Below are positions 1 to 6,908 of a DNA stretch of 26,882 bases, one piece after another. A model generated the notes under the pieces. It was not told the DNA's origin and searched no databases. It was given only the letters and a program-made list of their open reading frames with translations. The stretch is from DATJXG01 sp035500455 (GTDB taxonomy: Bacteria; Acidobacteriota; Terriglobia; Terriglobales; Acidobacteriaceae). The DNA is taken from NCBI GenBank assembly GCA_035500455.1, contig DATJXG010000248.1, positions 1 to 26,882 of the forward strand, given 5' to 3'. The position numbers and the translations under genes were made by a program. The first letter of the stretch is position 1, and every line of letters starts with the position of its first letter.

Positions 1-759
1 GTGAAAGAGCTGCACCAGCACCCCAAGCTTGCCGTTGCCCCATCCATTGCGCTCTTTGTTGTAGAACAGCATGTCGAATGCACCGTCGGGCCGTGCAGAG
101 AGATCGAAGCGGTAAGCAGAGAAGATATCCAGGCCTTGCACTCGCTTCTCGCTGGCCAGCAACTGGGGAAGCAGGAGTGTGGCCGCGGGAGAGAATGCAA
201 AGGCGCGGTCGAGCAGCGCTGGATCGATCTGAGGCACAGGCTCAGGAGTGACGGCGGCGATCCGCGGCTTTTTCTCGCGGTTCCAGCGCTGCAAGGCAGC
301 TTCCTGACTGCCTTCGAGGAGATAAACGCTGGCCAGGAAATCATTGGCGTAAGTATCGCCGGGGACCAGTTTCAGGGCTCGACGCAGGTGGGCAGCCGCC
401 GCGGCGTAACGCTTCTGCTTGAACTCCACTCCCGCCAATTCCACCGCAAAGCGCTCGTCGCTGGGGCTGAGTCGATATCCCGCTTTAAAGATACGGTGTG
501 CGTCGTCCCAGCGGCCGAGTCGCGCCAGGGCAGTGCCGTAGTAGAAGTCAAGATCAGGGGAACGCGCCGGCGCGGACTCCGCGAGCGCAACCGCTTCCTG
601 CCAACGTTGCTCGCTGACGAGCTGTTTGATCTGGGAAAGGCGCGAATCCTGGGCCTCCTGGCCCTGCATGCCAGGAAGGAACGATGTCGAGAAGAGAAGA
701 AGGGCTCCGGCGATGCGGATCAGCGGGCGGCAGGCTGCGGCAGGGCTAGCAGCGTCCAT
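1..759 (-). CDS. Secreted TPR-repeat protein, partial (C-terminus beyond left edge)
   Basis: The minus-strand frame is open from an ATG at 759 to the window edge (253 codons, no stop). The N-terminus has a basic stretch followed by a hydrophobic core (LIRIAGALLLFSTSFLP), which reads as a signal peptide, so the product is probably exported. Residues of about 40-165 form helix-turn-helix units typical of tetratricopeptide repeats (for example WQEAVALAES, YYGTALARLGRWDDAHRIF, YAAAAAHLRRALKLVPGD). The start overlaps the 3' end of the C39 peptidase gene by 40 bases in another frame, suggesting translational coupling. From memory, PA2778-type peptidases carry a TPR-like region after the C39 domain; here that part is a separate gene with its own signal peptide. 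The role is probably as a scaffold or partner of the peptidase; the substrate is unknown. Confidence 0.8.
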   Translation of the reverse strand, partial: MDAASPAAACRPLIRIAGALLLFSTSFLPGMQGQEAQDSRLSQIKQLVSEQRWQEAVALAESAPARSPDLDFYYGTALARLGRWDDAHRIFKAGYRLSPSDERFAVELAGVEFKQKRYAAAAAHLRRALKLVPGDTYANDFLASVYLLEGSQEAALQRWNREKKPRIAAVTPEPVPQIDPALLDRAFAFSPAATLLLPQLLASEKRVQGLDIFSAYRFDLSARPDGAFDMLFYNKERNGWGNGKLGVLVQLFH

Positions 760-1274
760 TTTCCTGCTGCGCTCCATTCCCGTTCGAAGTTCACCCGGTC
801 CTGCTTGAGCAGTTTACGTTGTGCGGGATCGTTAATCAGCACCAGATTATCTTCCCCCTCAAGACCCGCGACCACAACATAGTGCAGCGCGGATTGGCCC
901 TCGGGCTTTACCGCTACGATCAGCGGCCGTCCCTTCTCGAGATGCTGCCTGAGGTCAGCCCACGTGCCGTGAAACATGAAGGTGCGGTACCCATTCTGAT
1001 TGAAGTAATTCTCCAGATCCGCGGCGTAGATGCCGTGGCCCTGCTTCGAGTAGAGCGCTTGCTGGATGCGAGCGGCGTCAGCCGCCTCCGCCGCCGGCTT
1101 GCCCTGGTGGAGGTCCCAATACTGCATGACCATGGCGATGCTGGCGGCGCCGCATTCCTCCGTTTCCTGCTTCACGAACGGGACGTCCAGGAAAATGCCC
1201 GGAGGAGTAATGGCGGCCAGGAACGCGCAAAGAACGAGAACCGCCGCGCCGATCCTGGCCACCCGCGAAACCAC
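720..1274 (-). CDS. C39-type cysteine peptidase, PA2778-like
   Basis: This 184-residue protein starts at a GTG (1274), eight bases after a GAGGAG ribosome site. An N-terminal hydrophobic segment (about residues 8-23) implies export or membrane anchoring. The papain-like C39 active site is visible: Gln36 (oxyanion), Cys41 in ECGAASIAMVMQYW, His131 in ALHYVVVAGL and Asp149 in NDPA. C39 peptidases elsewhere cleave double-glycine leaders or act as stand-alone extracytoplasmic proteases. This one lacks any ABC-transporter domain, so it resembles the stand-alone PA2778 group. It lies 11 bases downstream of a PA2779-like gene and overlaps the following TPR gene, giving a three-gene operon. Family assignment is good; the substrate is unknown. 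Confidence 0.85.
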   Translation of the reverse strand: MVSRVARIGAAVLVLCAFLAAITPPGIFLDVPFVKQETEECGAASIAMVMQYWDLHQGKPAAEAADAARIQQALYSKQGHGIYAADLENYFNQNGYRTFMFHGTWADLRQHLEKGRPLIVAVKPEGQSALHYVVVAGLEGEDNLVLINDPAQRKLLKQDRVNFEREWSAAGKWTLLALPQPAAR

Positions 1275-1285
1275 GTCCCCGCTCC

Positions 1286-1696
1286 TCAGCGTACCGCGAC
1301 AATGATCAAAATGAGGGCCGCGATGGCGAGAATGATCAGAATCAGGTCGCGGTCATCGAGCGTTCCGGCGGCGAAGTTGGCTTGCGCCTTGTCGGCGCGG
1401 GCCGCGAGTTGTGCCAGTTCCGCGTCGCTCAGCGAGGCGACCGACTTGGTGACCTGCTCGGGATTCATGTGGGCGGAGCGCAGCGCCTTCTGAGCGCGCT
1501 CCGACGAAAGGAACTGCCGCACCGTGTCGAGATTGTGCTGCCGGGCCTGAGCGGCGCCGACCAGTTGCGCCCGCAGGTCTGCGGGGCTGACCACGTGCTC
1601 CGCTGCCTGTGCCATCAGGCTGCCGGGAACCGCGAAAATTGTGACGAGGATGCAAGCAATCACTGCGCGTGCCGACTGCTTTACGTCAAAATGCAT
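1286..1696 (-). CDS. PA2779-family small membrane/secreted protein
   Basis: A 136-residue protein with an N-terminal signal sequence (AVIACILVTIFAVPGSLMAQA, about residues 11-31, likely cleaved after AQA). A charged helical middle follows (about 36-112), with SPADLRAQL near its start and a Ser/Ala-rich helix. A strongly hydrophobic C-terminal helix runs from about 118 to 136. A good ribosome site (AAGGAGG) lies about 9 bases before the ATG. This architecture and its position directly upstream of a C39 peptidase match the PA2779/PA2778 pairing I recall from proteobacteria. The molecular function of PA2779 proteins is not known to me; being the peptidase's substrate or membrane partner is an inference from neighbourhood. 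Confidence 0.75.
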   Translation of the reverse strand: MHFDVKQSARAVIACILVTIFAVPGSLMAQAAEHVVSPADLRAQLVGAAQARQHNLDTVRQFLSSERAQKALRSAHMNPEQVTKSVASLSDAELAQLAARADKAQANFAAGTLDDRDLILIILAIAALILIIVAVR

Positions 1697-1735
1697 GGTC
1701 CGAAACCTCCTTACGTTTTAGGCCAGGGTGCCTTT

Positions 1736-1741
1736 ACTATA
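1736..1741 (-). promoter_or_regulatory. Possible -10 element for the PA2779/C39/TPR operon
   Basis: On the minus strand TATAGT lies 40 bases upstream of the PA2779-like start, in a suitable position for a -10 box. No convincing -35 hexamer is found at 16-18 bases, so this is weak. Confidence 0.25.
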
Positions 1742-1827
1742 TCGAACCTGTTGGATGCGGGGGAGTGGTGAAGGGGTTTCAAGGGCACCTGTGGTACATG
1801 GGCGTTAGGACGAAACTGCGGGCAAAT

Positions 1828-1930
1828 CTTTGCGGCCTCGGCGGTTGTTCTTGGCGGCCTCGGCGTTTTGAGGTTTGTTCTTGGCAGAGGGAGAGAAAAA
1901 TCCTAAATCGCCGAGACCGCGAAGTTAGGA
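1828..1930. repeat. Intergenic palindromic repeat, family A, copy 1
   Basis: Two tandem left half-arms (TGCGGCCTCGGCGGTT, then GGCGGCCTCGGCGTTTTGAG) are followed by a right arm (CCTAAATCGCCGAGACCGCG) that is their imperfect reverse complement. The core CGGCG(A/T)TTTAAGGTTT recurs at four other gene borders in this window; here it reads CGGCGTTTTGAGGTTT at 1861. It lies in the 262-base gap between the acyl-ligase stop and the PA2779 operon start, where I see no gene. Confidence 0.75.
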
Positions 1931-1958
1931 TGCGCCGGAGGTCGATACACTGCAACTT

Positions 1959-4478
1959 TCATAGAGACTGCACTCGCTTTTGCAGGTCGCGAGCGATCCA
2001 CTCGGGATCGCTGTCCGGGGGGAATTTCACCGGCTCGCCGATTGTGACCTTCACCCGTCCGGGAGGAGCGATTTTACGCCCTGCGGCTTTCAGTTCGAAA
2101 AGGCCGTCAATTCGCATGGGGACGATGAAAATCTTCAAATTGTTTGCCAGCAGGCCCACGCCGGCGCGGAATGAATTCAGCTTGCCGTCGGTAGTGTGGC
2201 GTCCTTCGGGGAAAACCAGGATGCTGTAGCCGCGATCCACGGATTCGCCTGCATAGGCGAAACTTTCGCGGAAGCCGGCCTGGCGAGGCAAGGGGAAGAG
2301 ATTGAGCAGCGCAACCCCCAGGAACCAGCCCACGCGGTCGTAGGCGCGGGCCAAGACGTGCCGCCCCGCTGGAGGCGTGCGCAGCGCCTCCAGCCTTTCG
2401 CCGCCGGCCGCGGTCGCCAGGCGATTTCGCAGGCGTGGCGGAAGCGCGCGCAGGACAAAGCCGACATCGACGTGGCTGATGTGATTGCAGACGACCAGCA
2501 CGGGCCCCTTCACCCCTTTCAGCCTTTCCCTGCCCTCAAGGCGCGGCCAGCCCAGCAGAAATACCGAGGGCAGCAGCAATGTGTAGTTGGTGAAAAACCT
2601 GATCCAGGTCATGGGCCAGCGCTGCACCCACGCCGGGTAATGGTATTTCACCCGCGGCGGCAGTTCGCCCTGCAACATGCGTTCCAAATCTCCGACGGTG
2701 TTCACCGCGGAAAACTGAGCTTCGCTCAAATCAATCTGGTAGCGGTCTTCGAGGGCGCTGAGCAGTTCAACCCGATCGAGCGAACTAAGATTCAGGTCGG
2801 CGTCGAGACTGGCGTTCGCCGCCAGTTGATCGCCGTCACGCCCCGTCACCTTGGCAATTAAGGCCGACACGGTTGAGCCTGCCCCCTCGGACGGTTTGCC
2901 GCTTCTCTGTGCCAGCACCACGTCGCCAATCACGTTTCGCTTCGGCTTTTGCGTTGAGGTGCGGGGGAAATCCTCGTCCGGCCACAGGTACCAGGCATGC
3001 ATGCGCTGGTATTCGGCAAGCGTTGCGTTCGCTTCCCGCACGACCGCGGCCGGGTCGCTGCCGCTACGCAGGATCATCACCGCGCACGGCTCGGCGTTAC
3101 CTTCCCTCGGCAGGGAGATAACTACGCAATCCTTCACCTCGGGTTGCCGCCTTAACGCAGCTTCAAGATCGTCGGGATAGACGTTCATTCCGGCCGGTGT
3201 AACGATCACTTCCTTCTTGCGGCCCTTGAAGTAGAGATTTCCAGCGGCGTCGAGTTCGCCGATATCGCCGGTTTGATACCAGCCTTCTTCGCCGACAACC
3301 GGCTTGAGTTGATCTCCGCTCCAATATCCCGATGCCACTCCACTGCCCCTGACGAGAATTTCGCCGTCCGGCGCCAGCTTCACCTCGCGGCCCTGCAGCA
3401 CTTTGCCGATCGATCCTTTGCCCAGGCGGAAGGGGTGATTCACGCTGATGAGCGATGTGGTTTCGGTAAGGCCGTATCCCTGAATCACGGCGATGCCCAG
3501 GCGTCCCCAGAATTCCTCGGTCACGCGGTCCAGCGCCGCGCCTCCGGAAATGAACGCCCAGAATTTCCAACCGAACTGGCGGCGGATGCTGCGAAACATC
3601 CAGGAGCGGCGCAGAAAGTGCTTGCCCGCGGCGGCGGAAAACTTCTGCCGGAATCTTTCGAGGCGGCCTTCGTCCTCAAGATCGCGCTCGACTTTTTCTT
3701 TGAGCGACTGAAGAACGCGCGGCACTGACACCAGCACCGAAACCCGCTCGCGGTGGACGGTGCCGACCACGTCCGCCGGTTTCAGCGACTCCTGGAACAC
3801 AACCGTACCCCCAAGCAGGGGTGGGAGAAAGATCCCCAGAAACTGGCCAAAGACGTGGCTCAGCGGAAGCAGGTTCAGGAAGCGGACGGGATGAAAAAAT
3901 CGCTCATACTTCAAATATTTCTGAATCTCAGTTTCCAGGGGCGCTACGTTGCCCAGCACATTGCCGTGGCTGATGACCACGCCTTTGGGTTCGGCGGTGG
4001 TGCCGGAGGTGAAAACGATCTCTAGCGTGTCTCCGGGGCCCAGCGGCGCCACAGGCACCGGTTCGGAGGAGTAGTGCGACAGTGCTTCCTGCAGCCGCTC
4101 CAGCGGCAGGCTGGGAATTTCACCGAGGTTCCGGGAATGTCCCGGGGAACATACCAGTAACTTCGCGGATACCTGCCGGGCCACCCGCTGGGCGAAGTCG
4201 GGAGAAGCAGCGTCATCCATCGGAACAATGACGGCCCCGCGCAGCACACATCCGAAGAAGGTGCTTACCCATTCCGCCGAGTTTGGCCCCCAGAGTAGGA
4301 CCCGGTCGCCCTTCCCTACTCCGCGTTCATGCAGGGCACGTGCGAAGCGGAACGCGGTTTGCGCCACCTGTCCGTAGCTCCGGCGTTGGCTGCGATATCC
4401 ACTACGCTGGACGTAGGCACATTCTCCGCCGAGGCGGCGGAACTTCTCCAGATATTCGCCCAGGGAGCGACGTTCCAT
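1959..4478 (-). CDS. Acyl-AMP ligase / acyl carrier / PlsC acyltransferase fusion (Aas-like)
   Basis: An 839-residue three-domain protein. Residues of about 1-520 are an ANL-superfamily AMP-forming ligase: P-loop TSGTTAEPKG, YGLTETT, and the WYQTGDIGELD and KGRKKEVIVTPAGMNVYP motifs. Residues of about 540-620 resemble an acyl carrier domain, with the phosphopantetheine site at Ser566 in NLSSLDRVELL. Residues of about 645-839 are a PlsC-type glycerolipid acyltransferase, with NHISHVD (block I) and FPEGRHT (block III). It probably activates free fatty acids, holds them on its own carrier and transfers them to a lysophospholipid, as E. coli Aas does with its domains in the opposite order and a separate ACP. 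I chose the ATG at 4478. A TTG at 4484 has better spacing from GGAGAG, and a GTG at 4508 is also in frame. Confidence 0.85.
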   Translation of the reverse strand: MERRSLGEYLEKFRRLGGECAYVQRSGYRSQRRSYGQVAQTAFRFARALHERGVGKGDRVLLWGPNSAEWVSTFFGCVLRGAVIVPMDDAASPDFAQRVARQVSAKLLVCSPGHSRNLGEIPSLPLERLQEALSHYSSEPVPVAPLGPGDTLEIVFTSGTTAEPKGVVISHGNVLGNVAPLETEIQKYLKYERFFHPVRFLNLLPLSHVFGQFLGIFLPPLLGGTVVFQESLKPADVVGTVHRERVSVLVSVPRVLQSLKEKVERDLEDEGRLERFRQKFSAAAGKHFLRRSWMFRSIRRQFGWKFWAFISGGAALDRVTEEFWGRLGIAVIQGYGLTETTSLISVNHPFRLGKGSIGKVLQGREVKLAPDGEILVRGSGVASGYWSGDQLKPVVGEEGWYQTGDIGELDAAGNLYFKGRKKEVIVTPAGMNVYPDDLEAALRRQPEVKDCVVISLPREGNAEPCAVMILRSGSDPAAVVREANATLAEYQRMHAWYLWPDEDFPRTSTQKPKRNVIGDVVLAQRSGKPSEGAGSTVSALIAKVTGRDGDQLAANASLDADLNLSSLDRVELLSALEDRYQIDLSEAQFSAVNTVGDLERMLQGELPPRVKYHYPAWVQRWPMTWIRFFTNYTLLLPSVFLLGWPRLEGRERLKGVKGPVLVVCNHISHVDVGFVLRALPPRLRNRLATAAGGERLEALRTPPAGRHVLARAYDRVGWFLGVALLNLFPLPRQAGFRESFAYAGESVDRGYSILVFPEGRHTTDGKLNSFRAGVGLLANNLKIFIVPMRIDGLFELKAAGRKIAPPGRVKVTIGEPVKFPPDSDPEWIARDLQKRVQSL

Positions 4479-4546
4479 GAACAATAAATTTACACTCTCC
4501 CGGGTCACCGCGAGTGCGCCATACTACGCCTGTCCCAGCGTAACTA

Positions 4547-4574
4547 TTGTTTTTTGCCGTTTTTGCCGTACAAT
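4547..4574 (+). promoter_or_regulatory. Candidate sigma-70-like promoter
   Basis: TTGTTT (4547-4552) and TACAAT (4569-4574) are separated by 16 bases in a locally T-rich stretch. The predicted start at about 4581 would give a transcript reading into the 31-codon ORF at 4681, or alternatively a short non-coding RNA. Confidence 0.4.
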
Positions 4575-4680
4575 TCCGCTCTATCGAAGTACCAGTCGCT
4601 GGTGCGTCCGGTTCCGTGAGCCGATGGCCCGGAGCTGGAACGGATTCATTCGCGAGCCACGCGCGGGGGATCGAGTCACA

Positions 4681-4776
4681 ATGAGCATTGTGATGTGGAA
4701 ACTTCTTCGGCTCATGCCGAAGCCTATGATCCTCGTTCTGCTATTCCTTCTAATGGTTGCTGTGGCGCGCGCCTAA
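4681..4776 (+). CDS. Possible 31-residue single-span membrane peptide
   Basis: ATG at 4681 to TAA at 4776. After a short basic N-terminus (WKLLRLMPKP) the peptide is almost wholly hydrophobic (MILVLLFLLMVAVARA), consistent with one membrane helix. A purine-rich GGGGGA lies about 10 bases upstream and a candidate promoter about 110 bases upstream. No neighbour on the same strand suggests a role. It could equally be a chance ORF, since random short hydrophobic ORFs are common. Confidence 0.3.
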   Translation: MSIVMWKLLRLMPKPMILVLLFLLMVAVARA

Positions 4777-4865
4777 ACGTTCCCCGCGGTCGTGTTCTGG
4801 AATCGCCGGGATTTCCGGTTGAAGATCGGTTCTCAGCCAGTCCCCCGTTCTCAGGGACTCGCAAC

Positions 4866-5570
4866 TTAGCGGTCCACTGCTTTGCGCAGCGCTGCCCTTG
4901 CCAGTAGGCGGGTGGAATCCAGAATAGGCAACGGCGACGATTCGGCATCGACCAGAAGTGGAATTTCCGTGCAGCCCAGCACGACCGCGTCGCAGCCTTC
5001 GGCAGCCAGACCGCGTATCACCTCTACAAAATATGCCAGCGAGCGCTGGGTGAACTGCGCGTTCACCAACTCGTCGAAAATGATCCCGTTGATTTTCTCG
5101 CGCTGCTCCGGAGAAGGAATGCGGTAGTCCAGTCCGGCAGCCTTCAACTTCTCGGGATAAACCCGGCCTTCCATGAGATATCGCGTCCCCAACACCGCCA
5201 GCCGTTTGTAACGGCAATGCAGCGCCTCGCGGGCCACCTCTTGAGCAATGTGCAGCCAGGGCCGTGGGGAACGGTGCTCCACGAGATCAAATGCCTGATG
5301 GATGGTGTTGTCGGGGCAGATCAGAAAATCGGCTCCGGCGCGCGCCAGCTTGTCCGCCGAGGAAAGCATCAGCTCGGCGACGCCCGCCCAGTCATCGGCG
5401 TAGATGCAGCGCATGTACTCCGCCAGGCAGTGATTGTGCATCGAGACTTCAGGGTGGCCGTGCTTGCCCATCAGCGCCGCGCCTTCAAGGCAGATCGTGC
5501 GATAGCAGAGCGCCGCGCCTTCAGCGCTGCAGGCCACAATGCCGATGTGCTGGGAGGAAAAACTTGCCAT
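4866..5570 (-). CDS. Aspartate/glutamate racemase-family protein (YgeA-like)
   Basis: A 234-residue protein, the usual length for this family of PLP-independent amino acid racemases. It shows the two-lobed arrangement with IGIVACSAEGAALCY at the N-terminus, a first active-site segment LICPDNTIHQAF (residues 83-94) and a second, canonical segment LGCTEIPLL (Cys200). The first segment differs from the usual CNT(A/M)H: Asp87 sits directly before Asn-Thr and the cysteine (Cys85) is two residues earlier. The enzyme is therefore family-assigned, but racemase activity is not certain. I chose the ATG at 5570, preceded by GGGG; the in-frame ATG at 5588 would add six residues and has no ribosome site. 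It is followed on the same strand by the acyl-ligase gene after a 387-base gap. Confidence 0.75.
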   Translation of the reverse strand: MASFSSQHIGIVACSAEGAALCYRTICLEGAALMGKHGHPEVSMHNHCLAEYMRCIYADDWAGVAELMLSSADKLARAGADFLICPDNTIHQAFDLVEHRSPRPWLHIAQEVAREALHCRYKRLAVLGTRYLMEGRVYPEKLKAAGLDYRIPSPEQREKINGIIFDELVNAQFTQRSLAYFVEVIRGLAAEGCDAVVLGCTEIPLLVDAESSPLPILDSTRLLARAALRKAVDR

Positions 5571-5619
5571 GGGGGACGCCCCTAACATCGTACCAACGCG
5601 GAAGGAAACTCGATGACTT

Positions 5620-5723
5620 TTTCTCTGCGAACTCGGCGGCTGTTCTTAGCGGCCTCGGCGTTTTAAGGTTTGGCCTTTTGCCAAGGGGGATGACGGCTCT
5701 AGAACGCAGAGGTCGCGAAGAAC
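5620..5723. repeat. Intergenic palindromic repeat, family A, copy 2
   Basis: The left part has two half-arms (TCTCTGCGAACTCGGCGGC and TTAGCGGCCTCGGCG) and the core CGGCGTTTTAAGGTTT at 5656-5671. The right arm, GAACGCAGAGGTCGCGAAG near 5702-5720, is an imperfect reverse complement. It fills the gap between the deaminase stop and the racemase start. Confidence 0.75.
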
Positions 5724-5754
5724 AGCATGGCGCGCGATTCGGGAAAGCAGAATT

Positions 5755-6762
5755 TCAGCGCCGCGAACTTACTGCGTCAAACAGGTTCAGGAACTCCAGT
5801 TTTTTCTCCGGCGGAAGAAACGACGCCTCGAAGGAGTTACGTGCCAGTTCGCGCAGGTGCTCGTCACTGAAGCCGAAGGTTTCCTGGGCTAGAGCATACT
5901 CGCGCGTCAGAGAGGTGCCGAACATCGCCGGATCATCAGAATTCAGCGTCAGCATGACGCCACGGTCGAAATAACTTCGAGCGGGATGCTCCGCGAGCGT
6001 CCGGCAGCAGCCGGTGCGCAGATTGCTGGTGAGGCAGATCTCGAGAGGCACCTGGCGCTTGGCCAGTTCCTCCACCAGTTCCGGGTCCTGCCAAGCGGTG
6101 AGCCCGTGGCCGATACGCTCGGCGTGCAAATTGAGCGCGCCCCAGATGGATTCGGGCGGGGCGTTCTCTCCCGCATGAGCGGTCAGGCGGAGGCCGTGGT
6201 CGGCCGCGTAGGCATAGGCGTCGCGAAAAAGCTCGGGCGGTCCTTTGATCTCGTCTCCCCCAATGCCTATGCCTGCCACGTTGCGATCGTGGTAAAAGAG
6301 CGCCAGATCAAAAACTTTGCGCGCAGCCTCGGCGCCGAATTGGCGAACAGCGTCGAAAATCCAAAGCAGGGAAACGCCCAAATCGCGCTCGCCGCGCTGC
6401 CGGCCGCGTTCCAAGCCCTCGAAGATCGCGCCGAAATCCTGCTGCCGCCACAGGCACACGCCTACCGATACATAGACCTCGGCGTGCAGCACGTTTTCCG
6501 CCTTGAGGGCTTCCATCAGGCGGTAAGTGATGAATTCGTAATCCTCGGGGCCCTGCAGATCCTCGGTAACGGTCTTGAAGGCCATCAGGAAGCCGGTGAA
6601 ATCGCTGTACCGGTAGAGGCTTTCGATCTCGGCTAGGTTTCCTTTCCCGCCGTGGCGCTTTCTCAGTTCGACGAGGGTAGGGGGTTCGATTGAGCCTTCG
6701 AGGTGAAGATGCAGCTCCGCCTTGGGAAGCGAAGCCAGAAAAGAGCTACGGCTGAAAACCAT
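5755..6762 (-). CDS. Adenosine deaminase-family amidohydrolase
   Basis: A 335-residue protein matching the length and motif order of the Add family of zinc-dependent deaminases. Zinc ligands His18 and His20 lie in ELHLHLEGS. His196 and catalytic Glu199 are in TAHAGEN, followed by ERIGHGL (His219) and NSDDPAMFG (Asp276/Asp277). These enzymes hydrolytically deaminate adenosine or related purine nucleosides in the cytoplasm. Some close relatives instead use adenine or the menaquinone precursor aminodeoxyfutalosine, and the motifs visible here do not settle which. The ATG at 6762 fits the usual start, a few residues before the first zinc motif. No strong ribosome site is visible. A TAGAAT at 6771-6776 on the same strand would place transcription very close to the start codon. 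Confidence 0.85.
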   Translation of the reverse strand: MVFSRSSFLASLPKAELHLHLEGSIEPPTLVELRKRHGGKGNLAEIESLYRYSDFTGFLMAFKTVTEDLQGPEDYEFITYRLMEALKAENVLHAEVYVSVGVCLWRQQDFGAIFEGLERGRQRGERDLGVSLLWIFDAVRQFGAEAARKVFDLALFYHDRNVAGIGIGGDEIKGPPELFRDAYAYAADHGLRLTAHAGENAPPESIWGALNLHAERIGHGLTAWQDPELVEELAKRQVPLEICLTSNLRTGCCRTLAEHPARSYFDRGVMLTLNSDDPAMFGTSLTREYALAQETFGFSDEHLRELARNSFEASFLPPEKKLEFLNLFDAVSSRR

Positions 6763-6817
6763 ACAATCCGATTCTAGCGAAGTAGAAGGAATCGTGCTTA
6801 AAGCTCCGATCGTATTT

Positions 6818-6861
6818 CTTTGCGTTCTTTGCGATCTTCGCGGTTAATTAATCGCAAAGGG
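6818..6861. repeat. Intergenic inverted repeat, family B, copy 1
   Basis: TTTGCGTTCTTTGCGAT is followed by an AT-rich loop and ATCGCAAAG. The nine-base arms at 6827-6835 and 6851-6859 are perfectly complementary. A related element with the same CTTTGCG units lies at 12678-12730. Confidence 0.6.
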
Positions 6862-6908
6862 TGCAAGGCGGGCGGAGCCGTGAACTAAACAACAGAGAGG
6901 CCGAGCGA

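Larger units (their letters stand above)
4479..4865. other. Intergenic region between acyl-ligase fusion and racemase genes
   Basis: A 387-base stretch. It holds a plausible plus-strand promoter (4547-4574) and a possible 31-codon ORF (4681-4776), described separately, and a small hairpin with arms CTTCGGC/GCCGAAG at 4705-4722. None of the repeat families of this window occurs here. Confidence 0.5.

Noticed and set aside
720..759. Frameshift splitting one C39-TPR gene
   Set aside because: The TPR frame has its own ATG followed by a good signal peptide, so a separate overlapping gene is the better reading, though a frameshift cannot be wholly excluded.
1..882. Long plus-strand open frame (293 codons)
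   Set aside because: It runs antisense to the TPR and C39 genes, and its translation has no domain logic. It is a GC-rich shadow frame.
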